NCBI GenBank assembly: GCA_049241565.1
Contig: JBMLQL010000064.1
Location: forward strand, 1-64,000
From: DZBG01 sp049241565
GTDB taxonomy: Bacteria; Bdellovibrionota; Bacteriovoracia; Bacteriovoracales; Bacteriovoracaceae
Length of the DNA: 64,000 nt
Direction of reading: 5' to 3'
Each line of letters starts with the position of its first letter. The stretch's first letter is position 1. Shown here in pieces: positions 1 through 8,487 of the stretch. A program made the translations under genes and the position numbers. The notes below the pieces were generated by a model. It did not search any database. It saw nothing but the letters and a program-made list of their open reading frames with translations, and was not told the DNA's origin.

Positions 1-266
1 ATGATTTCATTCATAGCTAATTATCGTCTTTGAAGAGACTGAATTTCATTTCTGAGCTGTTCTTAATTATCCTTCGGCTTCAAGAAAAAACATTGTCCAA
101 GGAGATGATTTTTTTCTCACCCGAATAGTAGATTTCGAACTTATAAACCCCTGAAAACTAATGTGTTAGGGTGCAAATAATTTTTATCCTTAATTTTTGA
201 GGTTGAACATTATTATTCATTTAACAGAAGAAATGGAATGAGTAACAAGCTCGAGGAGATTATTTT
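1..266. other. No gene seen; leader of the first small secreted protein
   Basis: I see no convincing reading frame on either strand. The only supported element is a Shine-Dalgarno (GAGGAG) about 9 bases before the ATG at 267. A weak CCCT...AGGG stem near 148-170 followed by a T-rich stretch could be the end of a transcript from outside the window, but it is imperfect. Confidence 0.5.
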
Positions 267-698
267 ATGAAGATGCTAATATCGATTTTTCTACTATCTA
301 TTGGTTTTGACTGCTTTGCCTTTAATCCTTGTTCATTGAATATTGGGATCGAAGATATTCAAGCTGCTGCAAAAAATGCTTTAATTAAAAAAGGCTATAC
401 AATACAAAAATGGAACGCAAATTTAAACTTCAAAATGAATGTAGAGAGTAAATCATATACGGTACAAGGTTCGGGATTTTACCCAGGTGAAGGATGGGAT
501 GTACCAGCGCGAGCAGTATATAATGATGTTACCGATTATTATGCAAGCGCAGAGATCGATAGCCGTTATAACGTTTATGCAGCAACAAAAAAGTTCGTTT
601 CTGATTCTAGGGAGGTTGCTGAAAAAAAGGCTGTCAAAAGACTACCTAGCTGTAAAAAACTTCTTAGACTTTACCCTGAGCTTGCAGAAGATCTTTAA
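267..698 (+). CDS. Small secreted protein of unknown function
   Basis: 143 residues. The N-terminus is a signal peptide (hydrophobic residues 4-18, probable cleavage after Cys-Phe-Ala at 18), so the mature protein of about 125 residues is exported. It is Lys/Tyr-rich with two cysteines left after cleavage (Cys22 and Cys128), which may form a disulfide. I recognise no family. A GAGGAG Shine-Dalgarno supports the start. It lies 39 bp before another small secreted reading frame, so both may be co-transcribed. The stretch 1-2082 contains only one GGCC tetramer, unlike the genes that follow, so it may be acquired DNA. Confidence 0.6.
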   Translation: MKMLISIFLLSIGFDCFAFNPCSLNIGIEDIQAAAKNALIKKGYTIQKWNANLNFKMNVESKSYTVQGSGFYPGEGWDVPARAVYNDVTDYYASAEIDSRYNVYAATKKFVSDSREVAEKKAVKRLPSCKKLLRLYPELAEDL

Positions 699-737
699 AT
701 ATGTTCAGCGTTGGTATGGAAATAAAAGAGGAATAAA

Positions 738-1253
738 TTGAAAACACTACTTATTGCATTAATCATTTTAGGATCGATGTCAGCTTTTGCTCACCCTGAC
801 GACAGTGATGCAGTTTCAAAAATTCCAGTTGGCTCAAAGATTACATTTTTAAGATCGATCAATATTAAAACTGGCAAGCTTTGGATAAATCCTGACGCTG
901 CTGGAGCTCGGTTTGCTTACGGAAAACGTAACGATAATGTTCGGCTCACTCCATTTAGAAGTAGTTTAGGCGTGTAAATTTGCAGTGATCTCCAAATGCA
1001 TACAATCGAAAACTACGACAGGTTAATTCCTGCTGGTACTTCCTATAAAGTTACTGGGGTCAAGCGGTTAGAAGGTAATATTGGTTCTAGGTATATCTTA
1101 AATCTTGATGGGGATACAGTGAAACAAATTATTTTTACCTCGTATGAAGATGAGACTTTCGAAGCTGGTATCTATTTTGGAGATGAGAGAGATGAAGTAA
1201 AGGATAAACCCCATATTCGTCTTGAATTTTCAACTCCCGTAATTATTCGTTAA
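738..1253 (+). pseudogene. Small secreted protein gene interrupted by an in-frame TAA
   Basis: The first part (738-977) encodes a signal peptide and a short beta-rich stretch, then stops at TAA 975-977. The same frame stays open immediately after the stop (Ile-Cys-Ser-Asp-Leu-Gln) and runs through 996 to the stop at 1253 with no shift needed. The second half has an ATG at 996 but no ribosome binding site before it. Both halves carry an I-P-x-G-S/T type motif (KIPVGS and LIPAGTS), consistent with one protein of about 170 residues. The simplest reading is one secreted protein gene broken by a nonsense change. A sequencing error, or a real short protein of 79 residues, cannot be excluded. Family unknown. 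Confidence 0.6.
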
Positions 1254-1305
1254 ACCAATTGTTATTGATTAAAGAGCCCCCTCTAGCATAAAAGAAGAAA
1301 GTTTT

Positions 1306-1340
1306 GGACTCAGATTTAATATCTGAGTCCACTATTTTTC
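1306..1340 (+). terminator. Rho-independent terminator
   Basis: Perfect 10-bp stem GGACTCAGAT / ATCTGAGTCC with loop TTAAT, followed after a short gap by TTTTT. It closes the transcript of the small secreted genes upstream. Confidence 0.75.
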
Positions 1341-1375
1341 ATTAAAATCGACCGACTTCCCCATTTTGAGTCCTG

Positions 1376-1381
1376 TATAAT
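1376..1381 (+). promoter_or_regulatory. Probable -10 box of the ADP-ribosyltransferase gene
   Basis: A perfect TATAAT preceded by TG lies 62 bp before the ATG at 1443, just after the upstream terminator. No good -35 is visible at 16-18 bp. The leader can fold (GCTAGG pairing with CCCTAG next to the start codon) and holds a tiny ATG-CTA-GGA-TAA frame behind AAAGGTG, so translation may be controlled. Confidence 0.4.
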
Positions 1382-1442
1382 TTACAATGCTCGGATGCGA
1401 AAGGTGTATCAATGCTAGGATAAATAAAAAACCCTAGAGTCC

Positions 1443-2066
1443 ATGAAAAGAACATTCTTAAAATTTTTATTAATTTTGTCACTACTAGAAGCTTTGACTT
1501 CCTCGGCGTTTGCAATGTCAGATTGCTCTCGCTCCGTTCTCCAATTGATCTCCCAAGATCAATGCCAGGCCATCGCCAGTTACAAGCAATTTGAGTACAC
1601 AGAAGTTAACTACTTTTTAAGAAATGGGAAATGGCACTCTGAAGACAAGTCTGAAATGCTTAACTCTCTCATCACTGGTGTTTCCAAACTTCCTGCATTT
1701 AGAGGAACTGTCTACCGTGGTACTTCCTTTGAAAATTCTTTAAAACTTTTTAGAGATTATACGACGGTCGGAAATACAGTTTACGATCGTGCATTTGCCT
1801 CGACTTCAGAAAGTAGAAGTATTGCTGAATCATTTATAACTGACAGTGGTGAATCTCGTTTTGTTCTCATGATTATTCGAAGCAGGACTGGAAGAAACAT
1901 TCAAGGGATTGGAGCTTCAGGAATTGATTTAAGTGAGAAAGAGATTCTTTTTCTACCATCAACCAAGTTCAAGATTACAAAGGTCAAAAAAATCAAAGTA
2001 ACAAATCCTGAATTTGGTTTGGATAATGCTAACGTTCACGAAGTCTATATGGATGAGATTTTATAA
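1443..2066 (+). CDS. Secreted mono-ADP-ribosyltransferase (R-S-E type)
   Basis: 207 residues with a signal peptide (about 1-24). The core matches the arginine/asparagine-type ADP-ribosyltransferase toxin fold (C3, iota, VIP2 class): YRGT with Arg92, an STS motif at 120-122 inside AFASTSES, and an E-x-E motif at Glu165/Glu167 inside SEKEILFLP. These are the three signatures that bind NAD+ and catalyse transfer of ADP-ribose to a target protein. The rest of the chain is short, so it is a single-domain enzyme with no visible delivery domain. No immunity gene is adjacent, which is expected if the enzyme leaves the cytoplasm. In a predator it could act on prey, but the target is unknown. The motifs are seen; activity and role are inferred. 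Confidence 0.8.
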   Translation: MKRTFLKFLLILSLLEALTSSAFAMSDCSRSVLQLISQDQCQAIASYKQFEYTEVNYFLRNGKWHSEDKSEMLNSLITGVSKLPAFRGTVYRGTSFENSLKLFRDYTTVGNTVYDRAFASTSESRSIAESFITDSGESRFVLMIIRSRTGRNIQGIGASGIDLSEKEILFLPSTKFKITKVKKIKVTNPEFGLDNANVHEVYMDEIL

Positions 2067-2082
2067 GATTCAGCTAAACGAT

Positions 2083-2298
2083 TTAGTGGCATTCTTGCTC
2101 ATGACAATCGTTTTCCTGGTGCTTGAGGCGATCAGCACATTCTGATTTCATTTCACAAATATCACAACCTGCTTTTCCCATAATACTTGCAATACCGCCG
2201 CATGACCCTTGAATAGGCTTACGTTTAAAGATCACACCCACAGACATGACTAAAACAGCCCCCAAAAACACACCCATCGTTACAAGCATAATTTCCAT
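2083..2298 (-). CDS. nqrM: Na+-NQR maturation protein NqrM
   Basis: 71 residues: one N-terminal membrane helix (about 4-24), then the family hallmark KPIQGSCGG with Cys33, and a Cys-rich tail with CDIC. This is the DUF539/NqrM family, which helps deliver iron to the cysteine pairs between NqrD and NqrE of the Na+-translocating NADH:quinone reductase. Its place beside apbE and the nqrABCDEF operon fits. It is separated from them by the convergent apbE and the divergent LysE-type gene. The extra cysteines and histidines at the C-terminus look metal-binding. Confidence 0.88.
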   Translation of the reverse strand: MEIMLVTMGVFLGAVLVMSVGVIFKRKPIQGSCGGIASIMGKAGCDICEMKSECADRLKHQENDCHEQECH

Positions 2299-2363
2299 AG
2301 CAGATCCTTCGATGGCGCTAGTATAATCTTATTTGCTCCTATTGACCAGACTTGCAGGTGGAT

Positions 2364-2999
2364 ATGTCTTTAACACTGGATTACGGCCTTATTTTTACCA
2401 TGTGCTTTTTGCATTTTCTGGCACTTATCTCCCCTGGGCCTGACTTCTTCCTGATTCTACGGAACGCTCTTAGTTTTGGACGCTCTGTGGGCCTTGGAAC
2501 GGCCTTTGGCTTTGGGACTGGCATCTTGATCCATCTTAGCTACGGTATGGCCGGAGTAGCGGTTATCTTGGTCCGTATGCCCTGGTTTCCTTACCTGAAA
2601 TTTGTGGCCGCTTTTTATTTAGTCTGGATCGGTATCAGCTCCCTACTCTCTCTTAGAAAAACCAACGCTCCCCTCAACTCGAAGATCACTCAGTCTCAGG
2701 GGACAAAAACTTTTTTCCGCGGGTTTATTGATGGTCTTGTGACAAATCTTTTTAATCCTAAGGCCGTTCTTTTTTTAATGGGCCTCTTCACCACAGTGAT
2801 TACCCCAACCTCAGATCAATACTCTATTCTTCTTGCTGGAGCTATTATCGTGGCCCTCACTATTCTCTGGTTTAGTTTGGTTGCGATGATTTTTGGAAAT
2901 GAGAAGATAAGAAAATTCTATTTTAAAAGCGAAAGGGCCATGACCGCCCTCTTTGCTTTCTTTTTTATCGGTGTAGGGATTTTATTTTGCTTGAAGTAA
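2364..2999 (+). CDS. LysE/RhtB-family amino-acid exporter
   Basis: 211 residues from the ATG at 2364, preferred over the upstream TTG at 2352 because CAGGTGG sits just before it. Six hydrophobic segments and the early SPGPDF motif identify the LysE translocator family, which exports amino acids or homoserine-like compounds across the inner membrane. Substrate unknown. The last 18 bases overlap the end of apbE on the other strand. It separates nqrM from the rest of the nqr maturation genes and is rich in GGCC tetramers. Confidence 0.85.
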   Translation: MSLTLDYGLIFTMCFLHFLALISPGPDFFLILRNALSFGRSVGLGTAFGFGTGILIHLSYGMAGVAVILVRMPWFPYLKFVAAFYLVWIGISSLLSLRKTNAPLNSKITQSQGTKTFFRGFIDGLVTNLFNPKAVLFLMGLFTTVITPTSDQYSILLAGAIIVALTILWFSLVAMIFGNEKIRKFYFKSERAMTALFAFFFIGVGILFCLK

Positions 3000-3992
3000 A
3001 TGTGCTTTAAAGTCATCAGTCATGATTTCATCATACTTATCTTTCTCAATTCCTTTTAAAAGGAACACTTTGACGCCACTCTTTTGGGCCAGAGGAATTC
3101 CTTTCTCCCCTAAAACCATCATGGCCGTTCCCCATCCGTCGGCCAGGGCCCCCGTTGGAGCGATCACCGTGGCCGAAGCAATACTTGTATCCACAGGGTG
3201 ACCTGTTCGCGGATCAAGAATATGAGACATCTTTTCACCATTAGCATTAAAAAACTGGCGGTAGTTTCCTGAAGTGGCCACTGACTGATCATTTAAACTA
3301 AGGACTTGTTGAATCGCTTCCCCATAATTCATTGAGGGCTTCTCAATGCCAATCACCCATTTCTGGCCAGGACTTTTTTCTCCACGAACGACAAACTCTC
3401 CGCTGATATCAACCATAAAATTGATGATCTTATGTTTTTTTAAGATCTCTCCAATGAGATCAGCTGCAAAACCTGGCGCAAAAGCGTTGAGATCTAACTG
3501 AACTCCATCTTTAGTTTTCCAAACAGTGACCTCACGCTCATCCCATTGAACATAATTAAAATTCACTTTCTCCATGGCATTTTTAAGATCAATGGCCGAA
3601 GGAACTTTTTTTTCTGCTCCTCCACCAAATCCCCAGACTTTTATAACAGGACTAAGTGTGGGATCGAAGGCCCCAGCAGTTTGCTGATGAAGGGTGCGTG
3701 CAATTTTAAGAAGTTCGATAAATTCTACAGAGACTGTGAGTCTTTGATTGGCAGGGGCCTTATTAAAAACACTCACCACGGAGTCTTCTTGGTAAGTCGA
3801 GAAAGCACTATTAAAATCTTTAAAGAAATCACTTAATTCTTTTTTGAGAAGATCACGATCAAGATCTCCGACATATTTGACGACATAATAAGAGCCAAAA
3901 ACTTCACCTTGAATAAAAGTGATCTCAGGTGCTTTTTTAGTACATCCAATGATGAGAAATAAGCATAAGAATAATGATTGGAGTAATTTCAT
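2982..3992 (-). CDS. apbE: FAD:protein FMN transferase ApbE (lipoprotein)
   Basis: 336 residues. The N-terminus is a lipoprotein signal ending in a Cys (LIIGC), so it acts anchored on the periplasmic side. Family motifs are present: TSGNYRQFF, SHILDPRTGHP, and ADGWGTAMMVLG where most members have ADALATA. ApbE moves FMN from FAD onto the Thr of S/T-G-A-T motifs; here the obvious substrates are NqrB and NqrC next door. The second of two ATGs (3992) is preferred because AGGAGG lies 6 bases before it and only 3 before the first. A terminator separates it from nqrF, so it may have its own promoter. Confidence 0.92.
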   Translation of the reverse strand: MKLLQSLFLCLFLIIGCTKKAPEITFIQGEVFGSYYVVKYVGDLDRDLLKKELSDFFKDFNSAFSTYQEDSVVSVFNKAPANQRLTVSVEFIELLKIARTLHQQTAGAFDPTLSPVIKVWGFGGGAEKKVPSAIDLKNAMEKVNFNYVQWDEREVTVWKTKDGVQLDLNAFAPGFAADLIGEILKKHKIINFMVDISGEFVVRGEKSPGQKWVIGIEKPSMNYGEAIQQVLSLNDQSVATSGNYRQFFNANGEKMSHILDPRTGHPVDTSIASATVIAPTGALADGWGTAMMVLGEKGIPLAQKSGVKVFLLKGIEKDKYDEIMTDDFKAHLLQAK

Positions 3993-4010
3993 CATTTACC
4001 TCCTAAAATA

Positions 4011-4037
4011 CAAAACCCCGCTTTGCGCGGGGTTTTG
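4011..4037 (-). terminator. Terminator of the nqr operon
   Basis: 11-bp GC-rich stem CAAAACCCCGC / GCGGGGTTTTG with a 5-base loop, followed on the minus strand by TATTTTA. It lies 20 bp after the nqrF stop and before apbE. Confidence 0.75.
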
Positions 4038-4056
4038 TGAAAAATCTTTTTTTATT

Positions 4057-5283
4057 CTAGCCGCCGAAGTCATCTAGCATAATATCTTCTCTCTCTACTC
4101 CGAGAGAGAGAAGCATATTGATCACCGATTGGTTCATAATGGGTGGTCCACAAAGATAGTACTCACAATCTTCAGGTGCTGGATGATTCTTTAAGTATTG
4201 TTCAAAAAGAACATTATGGATGAATCCAGTAAATCCAGACCAGTTATCATTTGGCTGAGGCTCTGACAGAGCAACGTGCCATTTGAAGTTTGGATTTTCT
4301 TTTTGGATCATATTAAAATCTTCAACGTAGAACATCTCTCGAACTGAACGAGCTCCGTACCAAAACGTTACTTTACGATCAGTTTTAATTCTTCTGAATT
4401 GATCAAAAATATGTGACCTCATCGGCGCCATACCAGCACCACCACCAACAAAGATCATTTCTTTTTTCGTTTCACGAGCAAAGAATTCACCAAATGGTCC
4501 TGAGATTGTAACTTTATCACCCTTCTTTAAGTTGAAGATATATGAAGACATTTTACCTGCAGGAGTTCCTGGAGGAGCCTTCGGATGTGGAGTCGCGATA
4601 CGCACGTTAAGCATAATAAGTCCGCGCTCTTCAGGATAGTTGGCCATTGAGTAAGCACGAACTGTTTCATCAGGAACATTACTCTTATATTGCCAGATAT
4701 TAAATTTATCCCAGTCTTCACGGTACTCTGGTTGAATATCGAAATTTTTGAAATCGATGTCTAGACCAGCTGGACGCTCAATCTGAATAAATCCACCCGC
4801 ACGGAAAGGAACAGCTTCACCGGCAGGAAGTTCAAGAACAAGTTCTTTAATAAATGTAGCAACGTTGTCATTTGACTTCACTGTACATTCCCACTTCTTC
4901 ACACCAAACACTTCTTCAGGAACATGAATTTTCATGTCTTGCTTACAAGTTACCTGGCAAGCAAGTCTCATCCCTTCTTTGGCTTCGCGCTTTGTAATAT
5001 GTGAAAGCTCGGTTGGAAGAATATCTCCTCCTCCTGAATTAACGATCACTTTACACTGACCACAAGAACCACCACCACCACAAGCTGAAGAAAGAAAGAT
5101 TTTTTCACCGGCAAGAGCTCCGAGAAGCTTTCCTCCGCCGTCCATCTGGACGTCTTTCTCTCCATTAATATTGATTTTGATCTTACCTGCTGAAACAAGT
5201 TTCGAACGTGCTACGAGAATAATTCCCACGAGAAGAAGGATTACCCCTGTGAACATGACGACTGGAAGGATAATTTGGCTCAT
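4057..5283 (-). CDS. nqrF: Na+-NQR subunit F, NADH dehydrogenase
   Basis: 408 residues. It has an N-terminal membrane helix, then a [2Fe-2S] ferredoxin domain with Cys68, Cys74, Cys77 and Cys109. The C-terminal ferredoxin-NADP reductase-like part has the FAD motif RAYSMANY and NADH-binding segments (GGGAGMAPMRS, LCGPP). It takes electrons from NADH and passes them to the membrane subunits of the Na+ pump. Last gene of the operon, overlapping nqrE by 4 bp (ATGA). Length is the usual one for the family. Confidence 0.95.
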   Translation of the reverse strand: MSQIILPVVMFTGVILLLVGIILVARSKLVSAGKIKININGEKDVQMDGGGKLLGALAGEKIFLSSACGGGGSCGQCKVIVNSGGGDILPTELSHITKREAKEGMRLACQVTCKQDMKIHVPEEVFGVKKWECTVKSNDNVATFIKELVLELPAGEAVPFRAGGFIQIERPAGLDIDFKNFDIQPEYREDWDKFNIWQYKSNVPDETVRAYSMANYPEERGLIMLNVRIATPHPKAPPGTPAGKMSSYIFNLKKGDKVTISGPFGEFFARETKKEMIFVGGGAGMAPMRSHIFDQFRRIKTDRKVTFWYGARSVREMFYVEDFNMIQKENPNFKWHVALSEPQPNDNWSGFTGFIHNVLFEQYLKNHPAPEDCEYYLCGPPIMNQSVINMLLSLGVEREDIMLDDFGG

Positions 5284-5891
5284 AATTGAATCCCCGCAAA
5301 TGCCATAAATACGATGGCCATTAGACCTGCAGTAATAAATGTAATCCCAAGACCCTTAAGACCTGCAGGAACATCTGAGTAGTTCATTTTTTCACGAATT
5401 CCGGCAAGGGCCACAATCGCTAGCGCCCAACCAAATCCTGATCCCACTCCGTAAACAACGGATTGACCAAAATTATAATCACGCTCAACCATAAAGAGTG
5501 ATCCACCGAGAATGGCACAGTTTACAGTGATAAGTGGGAGGAAGATCCCTAGAGCATTATAGAGACTTGGAACGTACTTATCTAAGAACATCTCCAGGAT
5601 CTGAACAATGGCGGCCACAACACCGATATAAGAAATAAGACCTAGAAATGAGAGATCAGCTTCTGGAAAGCCGGCCCAAGAAAGAGCACCTTCACGTAGA
5701 AGATAGTTATAAACCAGGTTATTTGCCGGAACTGTTACTGCTTGAACAATAACCACCGCAATCCCCAAACCAATCGCCGTATCCACTTTCTTTGAAAGTG
5801 CTAGGAAAGTACACATCCCTAGGAAGAAAGCGAGGGCCATATTTTCAATAAATACAGATTTTATAAATAAGCTTAAATATTCTTCAACCAT
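5280..5891 (-). CDS. nqrE: Na+-NQR subunit E
   Basis: 203 residues, six membrane helices. The two family cysteines are present: Cys27 in GMCTFLA and the one in VNCAILGG. With their NqrD counterparts they hold an intramembrane iron-sulfur centre. Start supported by GAGAGGG just upstream; 11 bp separate it from nqrD. Confidence 0.95.
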   Translation of the reverse strand: MVEEYLSLFIKSVFIENMALAFFLGMCTFLALSKKVDTAIGLGIAVVIVQAVTVPANNLVYNYLLREGALSWAGFPEADLSFLGLISYIGVVAAIVQILEMFLDKYVPSLYNALGIFLPLITVNCAILGGSLFMVERDYNFGQSVVYGVGSGFGWALAIVALAGIREKMNYSDVPAGLKGLGITFITAGLMAIVFMAFAGIQL

Positions 5892-5902
5892 AAATCCCTC
5901 TC

Positions 5903-6520
5903 TTAATCTTGTTCTTGTTGATCAGGTCTGTATGTTCTGAGTAACCAGATCATGATCCCGATAATGAAAAACGAACTTGGTGGAAGAAGAAGGAGGCCGT
6001 TTGATTGATACCATCCACCCTCTGTTGTCAGAGGGAGAATAGAAAAACCAAAAAGTTTTCCTGAACCAAAAAGTTCACGAACAAAGCCAACAGCAAATAA
6101 CATTGCTGAATACCCTAGACCATTTCCAATACCATCCAGAAATGATGCCCAAGGTGGGTTCTTAATAGCAAACCCTTCCATACGTCCCATCACAATACAG
6201 TTTGTAATGATAAGACCGATATAAACTGACATCTGCTTTGAAATATCAAAGAAATAAGCTTTCAAAACCTGATCAGCAACGATTACCGCTGAAGCAGCAA
6301 CAGTCATCTGAACAATGATCCGAATCGAGTTTGGCGTATAATTACGAATGGCCGAGAACATAGCAGATGAAACACCTGTTACTACTGCCACGGCAGCTCC
6401 CATAATCGCGACCTGCTTCAACTGAGATGTCACAGCAAGAGCTGAACAAATCCCTAAAACTTGAAGAGCAATAGGATTATTCGTAAAAATTGGCGAGAGT
6501 AATAAGTCTTTAGTTTTCAT
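5903..6520 (-). CDS. nqrD: Na+-NQR subunit D
   Basis: 205 residues, six membrane helices, homologous in layout to NqrE with inverted topology. Conserved cysteines are in GICSALA (Cys25) and TNCIVMGR. Overlaps nqrC by 4 bp, so it is translationally coupled. Part of the electron path from NqrF to the NqrB/NqrC flavins. Confidence 0.95.
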   Translation of the reverse strand: MKTKDLLLSPIFTNNPIALQVLGICSALAVTSQLKQVAIMGAAVAVVTGVSSAMFSAIRNYTPNSIRIIVQMTVAASAVIVADQVLKAYFFDISKQMSVYIGLIITNCIVMGRMEGFAIKNPPWASFLDGIGNGLGYSAMLFAVGFVRELFGSGKLFGFSILPLTTEGGWYQSNGLLLLPPSSFFIIGIMIWLLRTYRPDQQEQD

Positions 6521-7293
6521 TGGATCTCTCCATTTCTAACCTTGGCCAGGAATTTTCCGTAACCTAGATCAGACATCCAGAATTTAAAGGTATTCTCAAC
6601 ACCAACCGCAGTAAGTGTTGCTCCAGAGAGGCCATCAATCTGATAGGCAGCATCTGGATTTGAAGGATTGACGAGCCCTTTAATAACATCAGTTTTTGGT
6701 TGGAAATTATTGTTCTCATCAAACATTTTTTTTCCAGGCCATTGTCCAATCCACTTCGGGTTATCAACTTCTCCACCTAGACCTGGAGTTTCTCCATGGG
6801 CATAGTAGTTGAAGCCTCTAACAGTATTTCCATCTTTATCAAGAGCAATAAAGCCTTTCATCGTTGACCAAAGACCCTTTCCGTAAACGTGAAGAACGAT
6901 CTGGTCAAGCTGACCATCTTTTTTCACAAGGAAAACTTTTTGAACTTTAGCGCGACTCTTAATTCCAGCCACATCATCAGACTTATTAAGCGATTCTGAG
7001 TACTGGGGATCTTTGTCTGCTTTATCTTGGTTAAACTTAGCTGCATCAATATCGCTCACGATATTTCCAGTACCAAGATCAACTACGGCAAGCTGAACTT
7101 GCTTGAAAGCTTCATCAATATTTGTCCCTTCTTTAAGAAGTCCCGCAGACTGAAGAATATTCTTTTTAAAATCGAGTTCTTTATTAATATCTTGTTTTGG
7201 TTTCAACACCACCACTGCTCCGGCCACAAGCACAGAACAGACGCCGCAAAGAACTGTTGCGACTACGATGGTTCTACCAGCTGTCTCAGCCAT
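6517..7293 (-). CDS. nqrC: Na+-NQR subunit C, covalent FMN subunit
   Basis: 258 residues from the ATG at 7293. A longer in-frame start at 7341 would overlap nqrB by 56 bp; the chosen one has AGAAGGA about 9 bases upstream and overlaps nqrB by only 8 bp. One N-terminal membrane helix is followed by a periplasmic domain with the FMN attachment motif SGAT, acceptor Thr226, almost the same position as Thr225 remembered for Vibrio. ApbE (2982-3992) is expected to attach the FMN. Confidence 0.94.
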   Translation of the reverse strand: MAETAGRTIVVATVLCGVCSVLVAGAVVVLKPKQDINKELDFKKNILQSAGLLKEGTNIDEAFKQVQLAVVDLGTGNIVSDIDAAKFNQDKADKDPQYSESLNKSDDVAGIKSRAKVQKVFLVKKDGQLDQIVLHVYGKGLWSTMKGFIALDKDGNTVRGFNYYAHGETPGLGGEVDNPKWIGQWPGKKMFDENNNFQPKTDVIKGLVNPSNPDAAYQIDGLSGATLTAVGVENTFKFWMSDLGYGKFLAKVRNGEIQ

Positions 7294-8485
7294 GACGTGC
7301 CATCCTTCTTTTAATATTTGCTTTGATAACGAAGTAATCAATTGTTGGAGAGAAAGCGTTCATGAAAAGAATCGCTAGCATCCATCCCTCAGGATAAGCC
7401 GGATTCACCACACGAATCATCACTCCCATCATTCCGATAAGGAATCCATAGATCCAACGACCAGTATCTGTCATCGCCGCTGAGACTGGGTCTGTGGCCA
7501 TGAATACACAGGCAAAAGCAAATGATCCAAGAACAAGATGCCAGTGAGCAGGAACAGCAAACATTGGATTTGTCTCAGAGCCAATTGAATTAAAGACAAC
7601 TGACATGAAAATCATCCCAAGAAGCATCGAAAGCATGATTCTCCATGATCCAATTCCTGAAGAAATCAAATAAGCCGCTCCAAGGAGACAAGCTAGAGTC
7701 GAAGTCTCACCGATTGATCCTGGCATAAATCCAAAGAAAGCATCATTCCAAGAGTAAGCAATAGCTTGAACTCCACCTGCAGCCGCTTGAGAAAGAGCTG
7801 TTGCGCCAGTGTAACCATCCACCGCTGTCCAAACTGCATCTCCAGAGATTTGAGCAGGATAAGCAAAGAATAAGAAAGCGCGGGCCATAAGAGCTGGATT
7901 AAAAATATTTTTTCCAGTTCCACCAAATACTTCTTTCGCAAAGATCACACCGAACGCTGTTCCTAAAGCAACCTGCCATAGAGGAATTGTCGGTGGAAGT
8001 GTAAGAGGAAGAAGCCAACCAGTAACTAGGAACCCTTCGTTCACTTCGTGCTTACGAATTGTAGCGAAGACAACTTCAATGATCCCGCCCACTACGTTAC
8101 AAGCAAGAAAGATAGGAAGGAAAAAAAGAAGTCCGTATACAAAGTTTGCAATATGGTTAGCAGGATCGTGCCCAAGCCCTAGATTGAGAAGAACATCTGT
8201 TCTCCAACCTGATGCTTGAAATTCTCCACCGGCAAGAACAATATTGGCCTGAAGACCAGCATTGTAGATACCAAAAAGGATCGCAGGCATAAGGGCCATT
8301 ACCACAGTGATCATCGTTCTTTTAAGATCGATTCCATCACGGACATGGGCCGTTGATTTAGTAACCGAATCAGGAGTGAAAGCGAAAGTATCGATGGCTT
8401 CGTAAAGCGGATACATTTTTTCAAACTTTCCACCTTTTTCGAAGAGATGCTTTTTGCTCTCGAAAAAATGCTCAAGGAATTTCAT
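7286..8485 (-). CDS. nqrB: Na+-NQR subunit B, covalent FMN and quinone site subunit
   Basis: 399 residues, about ten membrane helices. The motif DGYTGATALSQ carries Thr229, the FMN acceptor. The family sequences FGGTGKNIFNPALMARAF and FMATDPVSA are present. It carries the riboflavin/FMN and Na+ translocation machinery. It follows nqrA by 2 bp. Confidence 0.95.
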   Translation of the reverse strand: MKFLEHFFESKKHLFEKGGKFEKMYPLYEAIDTFAFTPDSVTKSTAHVRDGIDLKRTMITVVMALMPAILFGIYNAGLQANIVLAGGEFQASGWRTDVLLNLGLGHDPANHIANFVYGLLFFLPIFLACNVVGGIIEVVFATIRKHEVNEGFLVTGWLLPLTLPPTIPLWQVALGTAFGVIFAKEVFGGTGKNIFNPALMARAFLFFAYPAQISGDAVWTAVDGYTGATALSQAAAGGVQAIAYSWNDAFFGFMPGSIGETSTLACLLGAAYLISSGIGSWRIMLSMLLGMIFMSVVFNSIGSETNPMFAVPAHWHLVLGSFAFACVFMATDPVSAAMTDTGRWIYGFLIGMMGVMIRVVNPAYPEGWMLAILFMNAFSPTIDYFVIKANIKRRMARHG

Positions 8486-8487
8486 GA

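Noticed and set aside
487..741. 84-residue frame overlapping the first secreted protein
   Set aside because: Overlaps a signal-peptide protein in another frame, with no ribosome site and low-complexity translation.
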